In this document: one piece after another, positions 11,621 to 22,786 of the stretch
Position numbering within the stretch: the stretch's first letter is position 1
Layout of the letters: every line of letters begins with the position of its first letter
NCBI GenBank assembly: GCA_903813345.2
Contig: CAIIXF020000004.1
Location: 28,339,986-28,403,985, forward strand
Reading direction: 5' to 3'
Source of the DNA: Owenia fusiformis
Lineage: Eukaryota; Annelida; Polychaeta; Sabellida; Oweniidae
Length of the DNA: 64,000 nt
Program-made: the position numbers and the translations under genes
The notes under the pieces: generated by a model
Told to the model about the DNA's origin: nothing
The model's input: the letters and a program-made list of their open reading frames with translations, nothing else
The model's database searches: none

Positions 11621-14600
11621 TTCATCTTTAGACCCACCTTGTGGATTGAGTGTATCATGATCACTTCCAGAGTGATGGGGGCAGGGGGTCCACATTAAAC
11701 AACATTGGTCATCACTTAAGTTAAAAGAGCTCAGAATGATGAAAAACTGCACGATTTTAAATAAATTTTGGAGAGAGGTGTTCTTGAACCCCCTCCCCTT
11801 CTCTGACTAGGGGTCTGACTTTGTCAAATGTCATGGAGGTCGCAACTATATTCATAGAAAATCATAAATTAAATAACTTCCCCACATTTTTACGTCTTTG
11901 CCTCTCTATGTTTGATTTTTATTTTCTTATCCTTCAGGAAAAAAACTAAAAATAGAAGGACATGTGATTTGATCGTATATCCTATACCCCCAAAGGTCTC
12001 AAAAGTTTTAAATTATTTTTGAAAAACCTCTACCACAGAAATAACACCGGAGGAGATGGAAATGACTTTGAAGCCTTACAAATTAATGTTTCAAAAGTAC
12101 ACAAGCGTTTGCGTGTATACTTCGCGTGGCTAAAGTTCTAAACTAACTGTCTAAACAAAACAAAGAATGCAATTTTATTGGCGATCATGCACATGCTCTC
12201 TTCGAGAGCTTTACCATACTTAAGTCAATTATCAGCAAACTTTATGAATTAAAATCAATTGTAGGCTATATGGAATTCCTTGTAAGCTAATTCCTGTTAA
12301 AGATTAGTATAAACATAACACATAGATAGAACAAAAAGTCCTTTGAAAAGTATATCAACATGAAAAATGGATTAATAAATATTTCAAACATATAAATCCG
12401 CTTATTAAGGAATAACAATTAACCTGCCATATATTGCCCGTGTTGTCGTGATTTTCAAATTTGATAAACAATTTTCGAAACCGTATTTTTAGATGTACTT
12501 TTTCAAATTATGACATCACTTTGACTGAATTTTGAATATTTAATGACATAAATCAAGATTATTTCTACTCGCATCTAGTCTATTTCAAGGGGAATCTGTG
12601 AAACAGAATACAAATATTGTACGATATATTAAGAACGGAATGATAAAGTATGTAAAATTCCTGCTGAATATACAGTATGCATGTATGAATCTGGGAAATC
12701 TCTCGGTGTATCGAATGTTGCGACGATCGGAACATTCACTGGTTTAATCCCGGGGGTTTAATCTCCCGACGTGATATACAGCAAGTACTCCCGGGCAAGT
12801 ACAATCCTTTGGAATACGAAAGCGTTAGATAAAGTGAGACTCCAATAGATCAGAATGTCCCGACACGGAAATCAGAATGACAGAAATATAATTTTGAATA
12901 ATTTTTGGAGGTAGGGAATCGCACAATTTTGTAATTCCAATGCTGCCCTTTGTGTTTTATCAACGTTATACAACGATGCAAACAAAACAGATCGTATTTA
13001 AATCTTATTCTAATTTTAATTCCTACATGAAATCTCAGCCCCCCCCCCCCAAACACTAGTAACATTTTAAAGACTTTATCTAATTCAAACAATCAAATCA
13101 AATCAAAATTAAAACATGCAAACAGGTATATCTGCTTATGGAGGAATATCCGAGGAAAAGTGTGACGCTGGTTTTCAGTCCTTAATCGCCGCTTAATACC
13201 TGAAAAGCAACTTATCTGCTTATTATAAGTTATCAAATAATTTAACAATTAAACAGAAACAATGCATGCCAAACATTTATCTATAATTGTTATATTATGG
13301 TTATTTTATAGTTTGCACTTGTATCGAGCAACTGTGTATCGGGCTGTGTATACCCCTTTCTCAAACCCAATATGGGATTTAACACGTCACTTGAGGCAAG
13401 ATTCATAAACTATATCTCCACGGGCTATAATTTGAAGAACGCCACTGACGGATCTGTCCCTTTTGGTTGGGCCGTATTGTTCTTGTGTGTATCTTACCCA
13501 CGGGAACCTACAAAACAGATATAATTGCATTGTGAAAAGGAAGTCCCGTCTCTATATAACTTCCTAGAATAAGATTCAAGCAGTGTAAACATCCATATTT
13601 GCAAAAATAACGATAAACCACTGTCATTAAGTAGTTGTAGTACCATATTCGTATAGCTTTGGGGAAAGACGATAAAACGCAAAATATGATTGGAATATTT
13701 GCTGAAGTCTGGGATCGATGATCTGACAGAAAATTTAAGGAAGGCGTTGATCATGACTGAGCAAAATGAAAGAGCAAAATAATAATAATTGCAATTTATG
13801 TTTATCATTTCAACTATTCCGAGTCAGAGAAAATCAAGAATAAAAATGAAACTTTCCTTAGATATCTGTCGCATTGGCTTTACCGGGAAGGCTAGTTCCG
13901 GGGGGGGGGGGCTTGTTTGAAATTTAAATTATTAAGATCAAAATGGTAAGGTCATATTGACGAATTTCCAAAATGACAAATTATTGTGCAGTGCGTTAAA
14001 TTGGAATATCTTTTGATTCTTTTCCACTGGGGTACGCTAATATCCGATCTTAGTACTTCAATATTTTTGTTTGAAAACAAGATCTTTAATGTAAACATCC
14101 GCATTTCAATATATCCTGAGACTATCATAGAATAATTCTGTGAATCCCAAGCACAACCCATTACAATATCAGTCTATAAGTCAATCTGTATTACAACAAA
14201 TGAATAATAATCCCGTAAACAGTTCAACTATATTTGGCTTTGACTTATTTGTTTGAGAGGGACACGAAATGTAGGAATAAAAGTCACCGACGGTCCAACT
14301 TCAACGAACAATCTACATGTACAGACTTATCTTACTAATTTAAATAATCATTTGTCCTCATCGTGATTTGCCCGTCTGATTATACAGGTTTTACTTTCAA
14401 TTTAGCCTCACTCAGACACACAAATAAAATGTAAAATTATAACATCATATTATAAAAACATTATCCAACCTTGAATTAACACTAATGAACACGATGTGAT
14501 GACTTTATTACTATCTATTCTATTTATACAATATTGTTTTTCCCGTCATCCGTGATTTCCACATGTTGATTGTATTCTATTTTATCAAATGATCGGAAAG

Positions 14601-14934
14601 TAATACCATGAAATGAGTAGCATTAGACATGTTAGATTATACGCCCTTGAATTACACTTATAAACACGATGTGATGATTGTTTCATTTACTTAGAGGAAC
14701 GCATTAACAGAATCTGAGATTAATCAATTATGAACGAAATCCAGATACGTACGATGTACGTACAGTGTACTAGTGAATTTGGAATATAATTATTAGAAAT
14801 GTATTTCTAAAAATCTCTCAAATATCGAATCTCTATTAAATTATATATTTTATTTGTGCAGTAGTGATTTCCCGTCGTCGTGATCTGGTGATTTCAAAAT
14901 GTAATTATTAATGATCGGTAAGTAATAAACATGC

Positions 14935-15120
14935 ACCGATCGATGCAACGAATAGCAAAATGCGCCGGTCGGAGCAACCTTCGATGCACCGACAGATTTC
15001 ACCGTTGCACCGATCGGTGCATCGATCGTTTCTCCAGATGCGCCGGTCGATGCACCGGTCGATGCACCGAATTAAATGCGCCGATGCACCGGTAGATGCA
15101 CCGAAGTTCTGCGCCGCGGC
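14935..15120. repeat. CpG-rich cluster of short palindromes (right arm)
   Basis: Dense GATGCACCG, CGATCG and GCGCCG motifs in AT-rich flanks. It is the inverted counterpart of 5440-5655. Just outside it, GATCTGTACTGTACTAGT (15147) is the reverse complement of the matching left-arm flank near 5412. Confidence 0.7.
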
Positions 15121-15224
15121 GCACCGGCGTGTGATGTGGTGCAAGATCTGTACTGTACTAGTCATTGCAATACATTATCAAGGACTAAGCCTAAATTTCT
15201 ACATGACCACCCACATATGTGGCC

Positions 15225-15715
15225 TTGCAATACTATATTACATTGTCACGGTCATGGCAGGCCTTGCAATACTATATTACCTTGTCACTGTCATGCCAGG
15301 CCTTGCAATACTATATTACATTGTCACGGTCATGGCAGGCCTTGCAATACTATATTACCTTGTCACTGTCATGCCAGGCCTTGCAGTACTATATTGCATC
15401 GTCACGGTCATACCAAGCCCTGCAATACTATATTACATTGTCACGGTCATGCCAGGCCTTGCAGTACTATATTACATCGTCACGGTCATACCAAGCCTTG
15501 CAATACTATATTACATTGTCACGGTCATGCCAGGCCTTGCAGTACTATATTACATCGTCACGGTCATACCAAGCCTTGTAATACTATATTACATTGTCAC
15601 GGTCATGCCAGGCCTTGCAGTACTATATTACATTGTCACGGTCATGGCAGGCCTTGCAATACTATATTACCTTGTCACGGTCATGCCAGGCTTTGCAATA
15701 CAAATTGTCACGGTT
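15225..15715. repeat. 39-bp satellite, 12 exact-length units plus a partial unit
   Basis: TTGCAATACTATATTACATT begins a 39-bp unit continuing GTCACGGTCATGGCAGGCC. Unit starts run from 15225 to 15693 with no length change over 12 units. Two unit types alternate in much of the array, giving a 78-bp higher-order period. Because 39 is divisible by three and the unit lacks plus-strand stops, three overlapping reading frames (272, 226 and 120 codons) stay open; none is a gene. The core is the reversed terminal-repeat subunit of the host element. Confidence 0.9.
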
Positions 15716-15734
15716 ATAACAGTCCTAATCATAA

Positions 15735-15975
15735 ATTATTGCAAGGCCTGTCATGACCGTGGAAATGTTAAAGCCTAATATGACCATGACAATGCTTATA
15801 AGGCCTGTCATGGCCGTGGTAATGTTAAAGCCTGATATGACCGTGACAATGCTTGCAAGGCCTGTCATGACCGTGACAATGCTATATTATATTGCAAGGC
15901 CTGTCTTGACCGTGGTAATGTTAAAGCCCCGTATGACTGTGATAATAGTTGCAAGGCCTCTTATGACCGTGGTTG
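15735..15975. repeat. Degenerate array of the same motif in opposite orientation
   Basis: GCAAGGCCTGTCATGACCGT recurs about five times, the reverse complement of the core of the neighbouring 39-bp satellite, with variable spacing (TTAAAGCC- and GACAATGCT-type linkers). The two arrays together form a large imperfect palindrome. Confidence 0.75.
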
Positions 15976-16249
15976 TATTTAAAGTAGCATGAGAACACTG
16001 TAATGACAATTTTTCTTCGTGTTTAACTACCTTAAATATGTAAATAAAGACTACTAAAAATGTGTATTAATTTCACAACGAAAACCTAATTTTTACTCAT
16101 AAATAATTTGCGAACAAACTATATCTCTACTCTCATTCAAGGAGCTTTGATTCGAAAGCATATACTTTCTATAATGATCAATTAATACAATTTATTCATA
16201 AAAAATAACAACAGCAACGGGCGAAACATGAAGGTCATTAATGTCATAT

Positions 16250-16441
16250 AAAGGTTGCGGTTGCGCCAGGCTTACACGATTACACTACCACGGTCATGGC
16301 AGGCATTTTAATATAATAAAGCATTGTCACGGTTATACCAGGCTTTCACGATAACATTACCACGGTCATGGCAGGATCCTTGCGCTACTTAAAAAACACC
16401 GAATAACATGGTGACGGTTACGCCAGGCGTTAGTCTTGCAA
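16250..16441. repeat. Right terminal inverted repeat of the large element
   Basis: Reverse complement of 4870-5060, with a 62-bp identical core and lower similarity inward. The next bases, CAACAGATAGGGTCTC, recur as CAACAGATAGCGGTCTC at 19222, beside the decayed relative. The element's true border may therefore lie 20-30 bp further out. Confidence 0.65.
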
Positions 16442-16463
16442 CAGATAGGGTCTCATTTAAACT

Positions 16464-17033
16464 TTATATTAGGGAATTCCTTATTAAGGACAGGGCTAAT
16501 GAATCTTTCACACAGGAGGTTTCTGTCTTTGTTGGTACTATATCCTTCAACACAAATATGTAAGTCCTAAATGAACTTAATATTGTGAGCTGTATGTTTT
16601 GCTGTAGTTTGTCAAGTCTGGACATTTCCCCATGTTTTCCACATTCTTTATATTTATATTGTCTTGTTTGATTCAGCACTCTTCTTTTTCTAGAGTATTC
16701 ATGGGAGAATGTTGTTTAAAGTTTTGGGGATTTTTATATCTGGAGCTTTAAAATGTATATGGCTGAAATATTTGGGAAGGTCTCCCTATTTACAATGTAT
16801 TTAAACATGTGGGCAGGTATGCTTCCTCCTTTCATTGATGCATCCACACTCCAATATAGACTGTACTTTTTGTACATTCTCAGCTCACACATGGGACAAG
16901 CCATCACAATGTAAAAGAAAACATGTGTAGCTGGTCTACCTATCAAATTTTTGGCAACATATTGATCCAACCACACACCAAGATCTACCATGACACTCCC
17001 TTTATTTTTATTTTTGTCCAGTAAACCAAGCAC
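16464..17033 (-). other. Two unrecognised minus-strand open frames
   Basis: Frames at 17033-16734 (99 codons, including VDLGVWLDQYVAKNLIGRP and a CPMC pair) and 16679-16464 (71 codons) lie just outside the large element. Composition is protein-like but no domain is recognised. They may be parts of one broken coding sequence. Confidence 0.3.
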
Positions 17034-17396
17034 AACTACCTAAGATTTATTGTTTTAGGGTTCAGTGTGATGATGTGCAACGCATTCATTATGCCATGTA
17101 TTAAAATATGACATGTTATTACTTAGCAGTTATTCAACAATGATTTCAAATTCATGTTGTATGGAGTCCAGCATCGATTGATTACAAATAAATGAACAAA
17201 AAGCACCTTGTTCTAGTTCTAATGTTCAATATTGTAAAAGATTTTATTTTATGGGATATTTGGGGTTTGTTTTTCCTAAGACTTGTGAAGTCATGAATCT
17301 TTCCTTTTCTTGTTCTGATTTGTAAAATTACCGTATAATACAATTTGAGGGTAAAATATTTCATTTTGGAGTTAGCACCCCCTGAGAAACATTTAC

Positions 17397-17495
17397 CTGG
17401 TCCTCTTGACCTCCTCTTCATGACTAGTTTTCCCTTTCTTCTTAGGAAAGTACAGCGATGACACAACACTATCAGTAGGACTTTCAGTTCTATCA
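17397..17495 (-). CDS. Candidate internal exon, charged
   Basis: On the minus strand the acceptor CTATTTTACAG precedes 17495, and CCAG|GTAAAT follows 17397. The enclosed 99 bp are open in a frame encoding DRTESPTDSVVSSLYFPKKK and then a Glu/Lys-rich end, typical of a linker exon. No partner exons can be assigned with matching phase. Confidence 0.4.
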
Positions 17496-18455
17496 CTGTA
17501 AAATAGAAGTGAAATTAGCATTTCTTTATTACATTGTATTTAATACAATATGTTATTTAAATCAATAAATAATTAACATCATTTTAGTTATCAGAAACTA
17601 GGTTAGGAGATATATCTACACTCAGCAGAACATTAAATTCTGTCCAACCTGGAACCTCTTGTTTTTTGATTATCATCAGTTTCAAATTATCTTTCTTTAA
17701 AACAGGGCCAAGATAGAAATCAAATAGAATCTTTCACCTTAGCCAAACATGTTTCATGGGTTTGAACTGGTCTAATTTCAACCACAGATATTTCAATGTT
17801 AAGGCTAGTATCTTTTTCTATATAAAGTTTCAATAGGTTTGGGTAATCAAGATCTTCATTCTGAATTGTTTTCATACCCACCTTATAATAAAAATATTAC
17901 TGCAATATATGGTGCATTATGTTGAAAGTTTCTGCCCCTTGACAGAGACCGAAACTTAAACCCTCCCACCTGGCTGCTCCTTGCATTCATATAGCTTGTG
18001 AAGCTTTTTGGAATAGCTGACTTATTCCAATTAAGGGCTGAAAACAGAATATTTACTTATAACTAATAATTTTTCAAGCATTGGTCATTCAGGTTAGTTA
18101 TTGTCAAATAAGTTTTATTAAATGACTTGCAAACCCAATGAATACATGGAAACTTTTTTTCATTTTTCAATTTTCAATTGATTTTTCTCAATCTCCCTCA
18201 AAATTTTACATTGTACATCATCAAGCGTAAAAATCATCTTTTGTGCAGCCACAGATGGGGATGGAAACTCCCTGTTTATACAGATTAATATAATTTATTC
18301 AAGTCATCTGGCAAACTGCCTTATTGTTTTAAATGTTGAAGTCATGTGTACTTTTGCACTCACTCCAGCTTGGGCCATTTGAGGATGTACTGAAAGATAT
18401 CACATGTTTTGATCAGAGGGATAAAGTTTAATGCGTTTAGATTAAAAATTTATAG

Positions 18456-19235
18456 TGTAGGATCCTGCCATGACTATCGCCTTTATTTATTATAGATCAT
18501 GGTTTTGGGCTATATGGGGTTTATTTTTCTGGTATGCACTTGGAGTTTGCTTTTTCTTCCTAAGTTCCATAACAACTTTTGGTCCTTTCCCTTTGGCACA
18601 AGTGCTTATATATATTTATCCTGTTTTCAATATTATTTTATTTTTAGATGTTGACCATAGACACTTTTTATTATCGCAATAGAAAATATGTGATTATATT
18701 TTCTAGAAAAGATTAATGAGTTTAAAATATACAAAAATTAATGTGAATTTTAATGTATAGTATATCATTTTGACATTAAGGTACATGTAGTTTAGCATAA
18801 TGATTTTTGATATATTTTTGTGGTATTAAAATGTTTAATATTGTCCATGTTATGCCAGACAAAGCATTTATTATAACCGTGGTCATGTTAAAATATATGG
18901 ATGCCTGGTATAACCAAGAAATGCTATAACATTGCAAGGGAATAAAATTTTAGATTAATTTCACAACTAAACCATCGTAATTTTAACTCATTAATAATTT
19001 GCACTTTAATTTTAATCTCAATGTTAGATTCGATAACATATACCTTTTCTATCACAATAAATATAAGATAAAGCCATAACATAATACATGAATAATAGCC
19101 ACAATCGCAGTGGGCTTTAATGATAACATTACAACGGTTATTGCAGGATCCTTGCGCATGTTAATAATATGGACTTTTTACATGATGATGCTATGACAGT
19201 TGTGCAATGAATAATTGTTTCAACAGATAGCGGTC
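18456..19235. repeat. Decayed relative of the large inverted-repeat element
   Basis: GTAGGATCCTGCCATGAC at 18457 matches the left terminus of the large element. 18845-18940 carries the GCCTGGTATAACC core. 18950-19160 is collinear in direct orientation with 16055-16390 (ATTAATTTCACAAC, TAATAATTTGC, GCAGGATCCTTGCGC), and the copy ends beside CAACAGATAGCGGTCTC. This is about 0.8 kb with both ends but little interior, consistent with a deletion derivative of the same family. Confidence 0.55.
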
Positions 19236-19938
19236 TCCTATTTGCTTTCACTTTATCAAAATGATCAATATTTGAAATTTTTGCATGCAATTTTCAGTGA
19301 GACATTCTGATCATTCTTCAAGATTCATGGTTTCATTTGGAGTGATAGTACAATGTTGTTTCAAAATAAAATCATGTTTGTGAGTTTGGTTGTTTTTTAA
19401 AAATTAAAAATAAGAAAGAATTAATCAAAAATCCATTTCAATATATAAACTATAAGTGATACATAACATTAAAGCTGAATTGAAGAATATTCAAGAAAGT
19501 TAGATCATGTAGTGCATTACTTCTGGAACAACCCTTGTATGAACATGTAAACCAATACATTAACTGTTGTGATTAGGTTTGTTATGGATAATAATAAATA
19601 GCAAAAATAGTCATAACAAAAACTCTCACCTTATCTGAGCAGGCAGGGCACAGCCTAAAAATATATGTTTTAAAATATTAAACATTAATGACATTGGGTC
19701 TCACATATGTTACAATACAAAGGAAAAAAATATTTTATGAACAATGCAGTTCACCTATTAATATGAGCCATGCAAGCATTTTTCAATAGTAATTTGAAAT
19801 ATTATCTTTACTTTCTAGTATAAACCAATTTATGTACACACTATCTCCGATCCTTGAATATGTGTCAAATTAGTAGTTTTCCCATTAATCTTAAACTTAT
19901 TCGTTATATAGCATTGATCATTTCTTTGAAATACTTAC

Positions 19939-19995
19939 ACAAAAGTACCCGTGCTGTTTTTTCCTCACTTCTCTTGCACATCTCTGGCACTGCAT
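19939..19995 (-). CDS. Candidate first coding exon with zinc-binding-like Cys
   Basis: Minus-strand ATG at 19995 encodes MQCQRCAREVRKKQHGYFC and runs straight into a consensus donor, GTAAGTAT. A small acceptor/donor-bounded segment at 19654-19630 could be the next exon, but in phase it gives a stop after seven codons. Suggestive only. Confidence 0.3.
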
Positions 19996-20360
19996 TTTGA
20001 TCTAAGATTGACAAAAATGATTATTATCAAATAATGTACACTGTCAAGATGTACTGGAAACAGGGGCAGAGTTTCCAGTGCCTTTCTTTGACTTTTCTTT
20101 CACAGAAACATACAAAAGTCTGAATCCTTCAGGGTGTAAATACATGCTGAACCTAGTGATGCAGATGACACCGTCCCAAAGCTCCCCTCTCCCAGAATGG
20201 ACTCCGTGGTGTAGTCACCCGCTTTCACTTTCAATTGCAACATACCCATCTAACTTGTCCTAGTGTAGGTGGAACTTGCATTTAGAAAGTCCCCCCCCCA
20301 TGGCCCAGGAAGATCCGCTGCTTAAGTCATTATATACAAATAGTGAATTCCGTGGAGTTG

Positions 20361-20445
20361 AATATCTGTATATATTTATGAAGGTGTATTCACCACACCC
20401 CGAAAGGCGAGGTAAATACACCCCTAAGAAATATATACAGATATT
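20361..20445. repeat. Short foldback hairpin
   Basis: AATATCTGTATATATTT at 20361 is mirrored by AAATATATACAGATATT ending at 20445. The arms of about 34 bp also share GGTGTATT/AATACACC, around a CG-rich loop. Confidence 0.65.
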
Positions 20446-20739
20446 AAAGGATCACATGACTGCATCATGTGAAAGTTGGTCAATGCTCATGTTATGTCAG
20501 GTTATATATCAAAAATATATCTTAATTGTCTGTTGATTATTGCTTCGATGTTTTTCGGTGCAGATACATCACCATGTTTTTTTTTACTGCATCAGAGTCT
20601 TCATGGGATATAGTAAGTCTTTGTTTTCAATTCCTTTTGTTACCTTTCCACTCATTTTTCGAATTCTACACTCGCCTAGTGTAAATATGTTATTGAAAAA
20701 TGTACCTCATACCATCTTACACTTGTTCAGTGAGTGGGA

Positions 20740-20835
20740 ATTGAACCCTGGTACTGCTACCTTTTTGAATTGTTCTTTGGCAAATATCACATGATTGGCA
20801 ATACCTGTTGATTGGCTGTTGAACAGGAACTAATT
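20740..20835 (-). pseudogene. Fragment resembling a retroelement integrase zinc finger
   Basis: The minus strand reads YCQSCDICQRTIQKG (about 20800-20756), matching the CxxC half of the HHCC zinc finger of Gypsy-type integrases, usually written CxSCDxCQR. Only about 25 residues are readable before a stop. The rest of the integrase is missing. Confidence 0.4.
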
Positions 20836-21046
20836 TAATATGGACAACATTGATTCTAGGCTGTTTTACAGGATGTAAGCAAAAGTTAGCAGATTCAATT
20901 ATAGGCTGTCGTTTTTGAGATCTTGATTCATTGGAGCTCTTTGTTTTATAAACTGGCTCACTGTAGGATGCTGGTTTTGGATATGCCCTTTTGTAGTAAG
21001 ATTGCTCTCATGACTGAGTTTCATCATTGGAAGATACCGGCATTTC

Positions 21047-21475
21047 TCAATTGGTAGATGCAGCAAATGACAGAAATGCCAAGAAATGGGTGTTATCATG
21101 GTTATATATGGTAATATACTTTTGAGGATCAACATTGAGTCCATGACCACTCAAAGGGCTGCTGTTTAAACATTTCATAGTTGCACCATATTTGCAAGTG
21201 CAAGTATTTCAGCTTCTTTGCCATATGACTCCAGACTTCCATCAATTTTCCTCATGCTATGGATATGATTGTTGAGTGATTCACCATCACGGATGAACTG
21301 GTCATATATATTCTCATGCTGCACTATCAGGTCAGAAGCATCATGCCTCAGCTTTATATGGTTCTCTTCAGATCCATAAAGACATACAGAAACAGCTCGG
21401 AAGAGGCAATTTCCATCACCACATACATTTTGGACTCTTCTGCCTCTAAGCTTGCCTTGAAAATGTAGTTGGTTG
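21047..21475 (-). pseudogene. OTU-family cysteine protease domain, one frameshift
   Basis: On the minus strand the frame contains CGDGNCLFRAVS (about 21430-21395), the catalytic Asp/Cys motif of OTU deubiquitinase-type proteases. It continues through DQFIRDGESLNN and YGKEAEILALANM. A frameshift near 21185 moves reading to the frame with ITIYNHDNTHFLAF, which supplies the C-terminal catalytic His, then a stop at 21047-21049. The total of about 130 residues is near the usual OTU length. OTU proteases cleave ubiquitin-type bonds, and related domains occur in invertebrate transposons. The nearby integrase scrap suggests a mobile-element origin. No start codon is identifiable. Confidence 0.6.
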
Positions 21476-21478
21476 TAG

Positions 21479-21545
21479 TTTCAAGGAACAATAGAAGAAG
21501 AACAAGGTAGCAGTAACCTTGTTCTTCTTCTATTGTTCCTTGAAA
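21479..21545. repeat. Perfect 30-bp palindrome with 7-nt loop
   Basis: Arms 21479-21508 and 21516-21545 are exact reverse complements around AGCAGTA. The arm begins TTTCAAGGAACAATAGAAGA. It lies immediately 5' of the OTU-like frame. Sequence outside the arms does not pair. Confidence 0.95.
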
Positions 21546-22124
21546 TGTACTCCTTCTTTGGCAGGATGAGTTATATATCATGCAATATTGCCATCATCTT
21601 TGTGTATGTCCCCTGTCTGATTGCCATGCTCACATTGTGAGCATTCTTTAAGATGTTACATGATACCTCTTACTGGCAGATACCTCCCTTTGAAAATAAT
21701 ACATTACTTTATAATTGATGTACTAATGCCATATCATCTTGCTCGATTTCCATAATTAATAAAAATATATTTATTCTCTAAATTAAAAATCAAATTCATT
21801 GTAACACTTGACACTTTTAATAAGTGTATCAGTGTGAAAATATTTAAATAGTAATCTGAGTCACATGAAAAATGAGAGAAAGAACAGAAAAAACTTTACT
21901 CAGTCAAATGAGAATAAATTTGGTTACAATTAATAAAATGTAAACAATAAAATGTTGGTTGGGTTTATTCCAATGACATGTAAAAATCTATAACTTTCTT
22001 GGTTCATCTTTCTTCTACTTCTAACTCTTGAAATCGTCTTCTCTTTTGGAAACATGAGTGTATTCAACATAGAATACCTTTTCCATGTGACAAATTGCAG
22101 GCACATCTTCCCATCTCTTGCCAA

Positions 22125-22786
22125 TACTGGAGAATGCTTCTTGGGTAGGTTCAGTGAATTACAACATCTATGTCATCTATAGAAACTCCAAGGCCAAAAG
22201 CCACAATACATATTAGAATGTGCTGTCTTTTCTAGTAAAATTTGAAATGATTTGTTCTTTGTCTCGTTTGGAAGTTGTACTGGTATGTGTGTCCATTAGT
22301 CTATTTGCTATTCATTTTGAAGACTTGTTGTAAACATTGGGAATTGTGATAAAATGGAAAAGTTCCATTTTAAGTTGAGCCACATTGGATTTTATCACTA
22401 GCAAATATGATGTATTTTTACATTTTGATAAAATTCATCTTCAACCATGTTCTTTATTTTATATACTGTTAGTTTATTTACCCTTTCAATTTCAATGTTT
22501 ATTTTTGGTTTGTTGTTTTTCAAATATTTTTCAAACATTTTTTCAAATATAATGTTTTCTATGATATTAATTTGTCACAGTGTATAATCTATTTAATTGT
22601 AAGCAAACTAGTATACTATTTCTTTTTCATCTAAACCTTAAATATCATTATCTTTTTCCAAATTAAAAAAAAGCTTTCAATATCATTATTAATATTTTTC
22701 CTACTCAATAAAGGGGCAAAATAGAATGTATAGATAAGTAATGATAAAATATGTAAAATAAGTTAAATAGATAGACTGATAAGGAT
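22125..22786. other. No gene seen
   Basis: Very AT-rich with long T and A runs (around 22440-22780). No supported feature. Confidence 0.5.

Larger units (their letters stand above)
4870..16441. mobile_element. 11.6-kb Foldback-like element with multi-kb inverted arms
   Basis: The two ends are inverted copies starting TTGCAAG. After a short lead with two mismatches, a 62-bp block is identical on both sides (4890-4951 on the left, its reverse complement at about 16360-16421 on the right). Further in, shared blocks occur in the same order and opposite orientation: a CG-rich GATGCACC cluster (5440-5655 / 14935-15120), a GACGGGACTTCC block (6930 / 13540), an ATTATAGCCC block (7225 / 13430), a GTTTGGCATG block (7378 / 13275) and a GTTTGCATGTTTTA block (7563 / 13115). 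The arms run to about 7800 and from about 12950. The centre is about 5.1 kb. No transposase is recognisable. The design recalls Drosophila Foldback/Galileo elements. An ancient inverted duplication capped by a younger repeat is the alternative. No clear target-site duplication was found. Confidence 0.6.

Noticed and set aside
13494-13808. 104-codon minus-strand frame in the right arm
   Set aside because: No motif, and the left arm does not preserve the frame; likely chance in AT-rich DNA.
15225-15715. Regular 39-bp array resembling a CRISPR
   Set aside because: Units are contiguous with no unique spacers, and the context is a eukaryotic transposon arm.
14960-15778. 272-codon plus-strand frame with a hydrophobic repeated protein, plus 226- and 120-codon frames overlapping it
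   Set aside because: All three plus frames are open because the 39-bp satellite unit is a multiple of three and lacks stops. It is a repeat artefact.
15753-15992. 79-codon Met/Val/Thr-rich frame
   Set aside because: Encoded by the inverted degenerate satellite; repeat artefact.
19630-19995. Two-exon Cys-rich gene joining 19995-19939 to 19654-19630
   Set aside because: In phase the second exon gives a stop after seven codons; the attractive CPAC reading needs a different phase. Only the first segment is kept, at low confidence.
20735-20760. tRNA B-box-like GGTTCAATTCC on the minus strand
   Set aside because: No A box or cloverleaf could be built upstream, and the site coincides with the integrase-like coding fragment.
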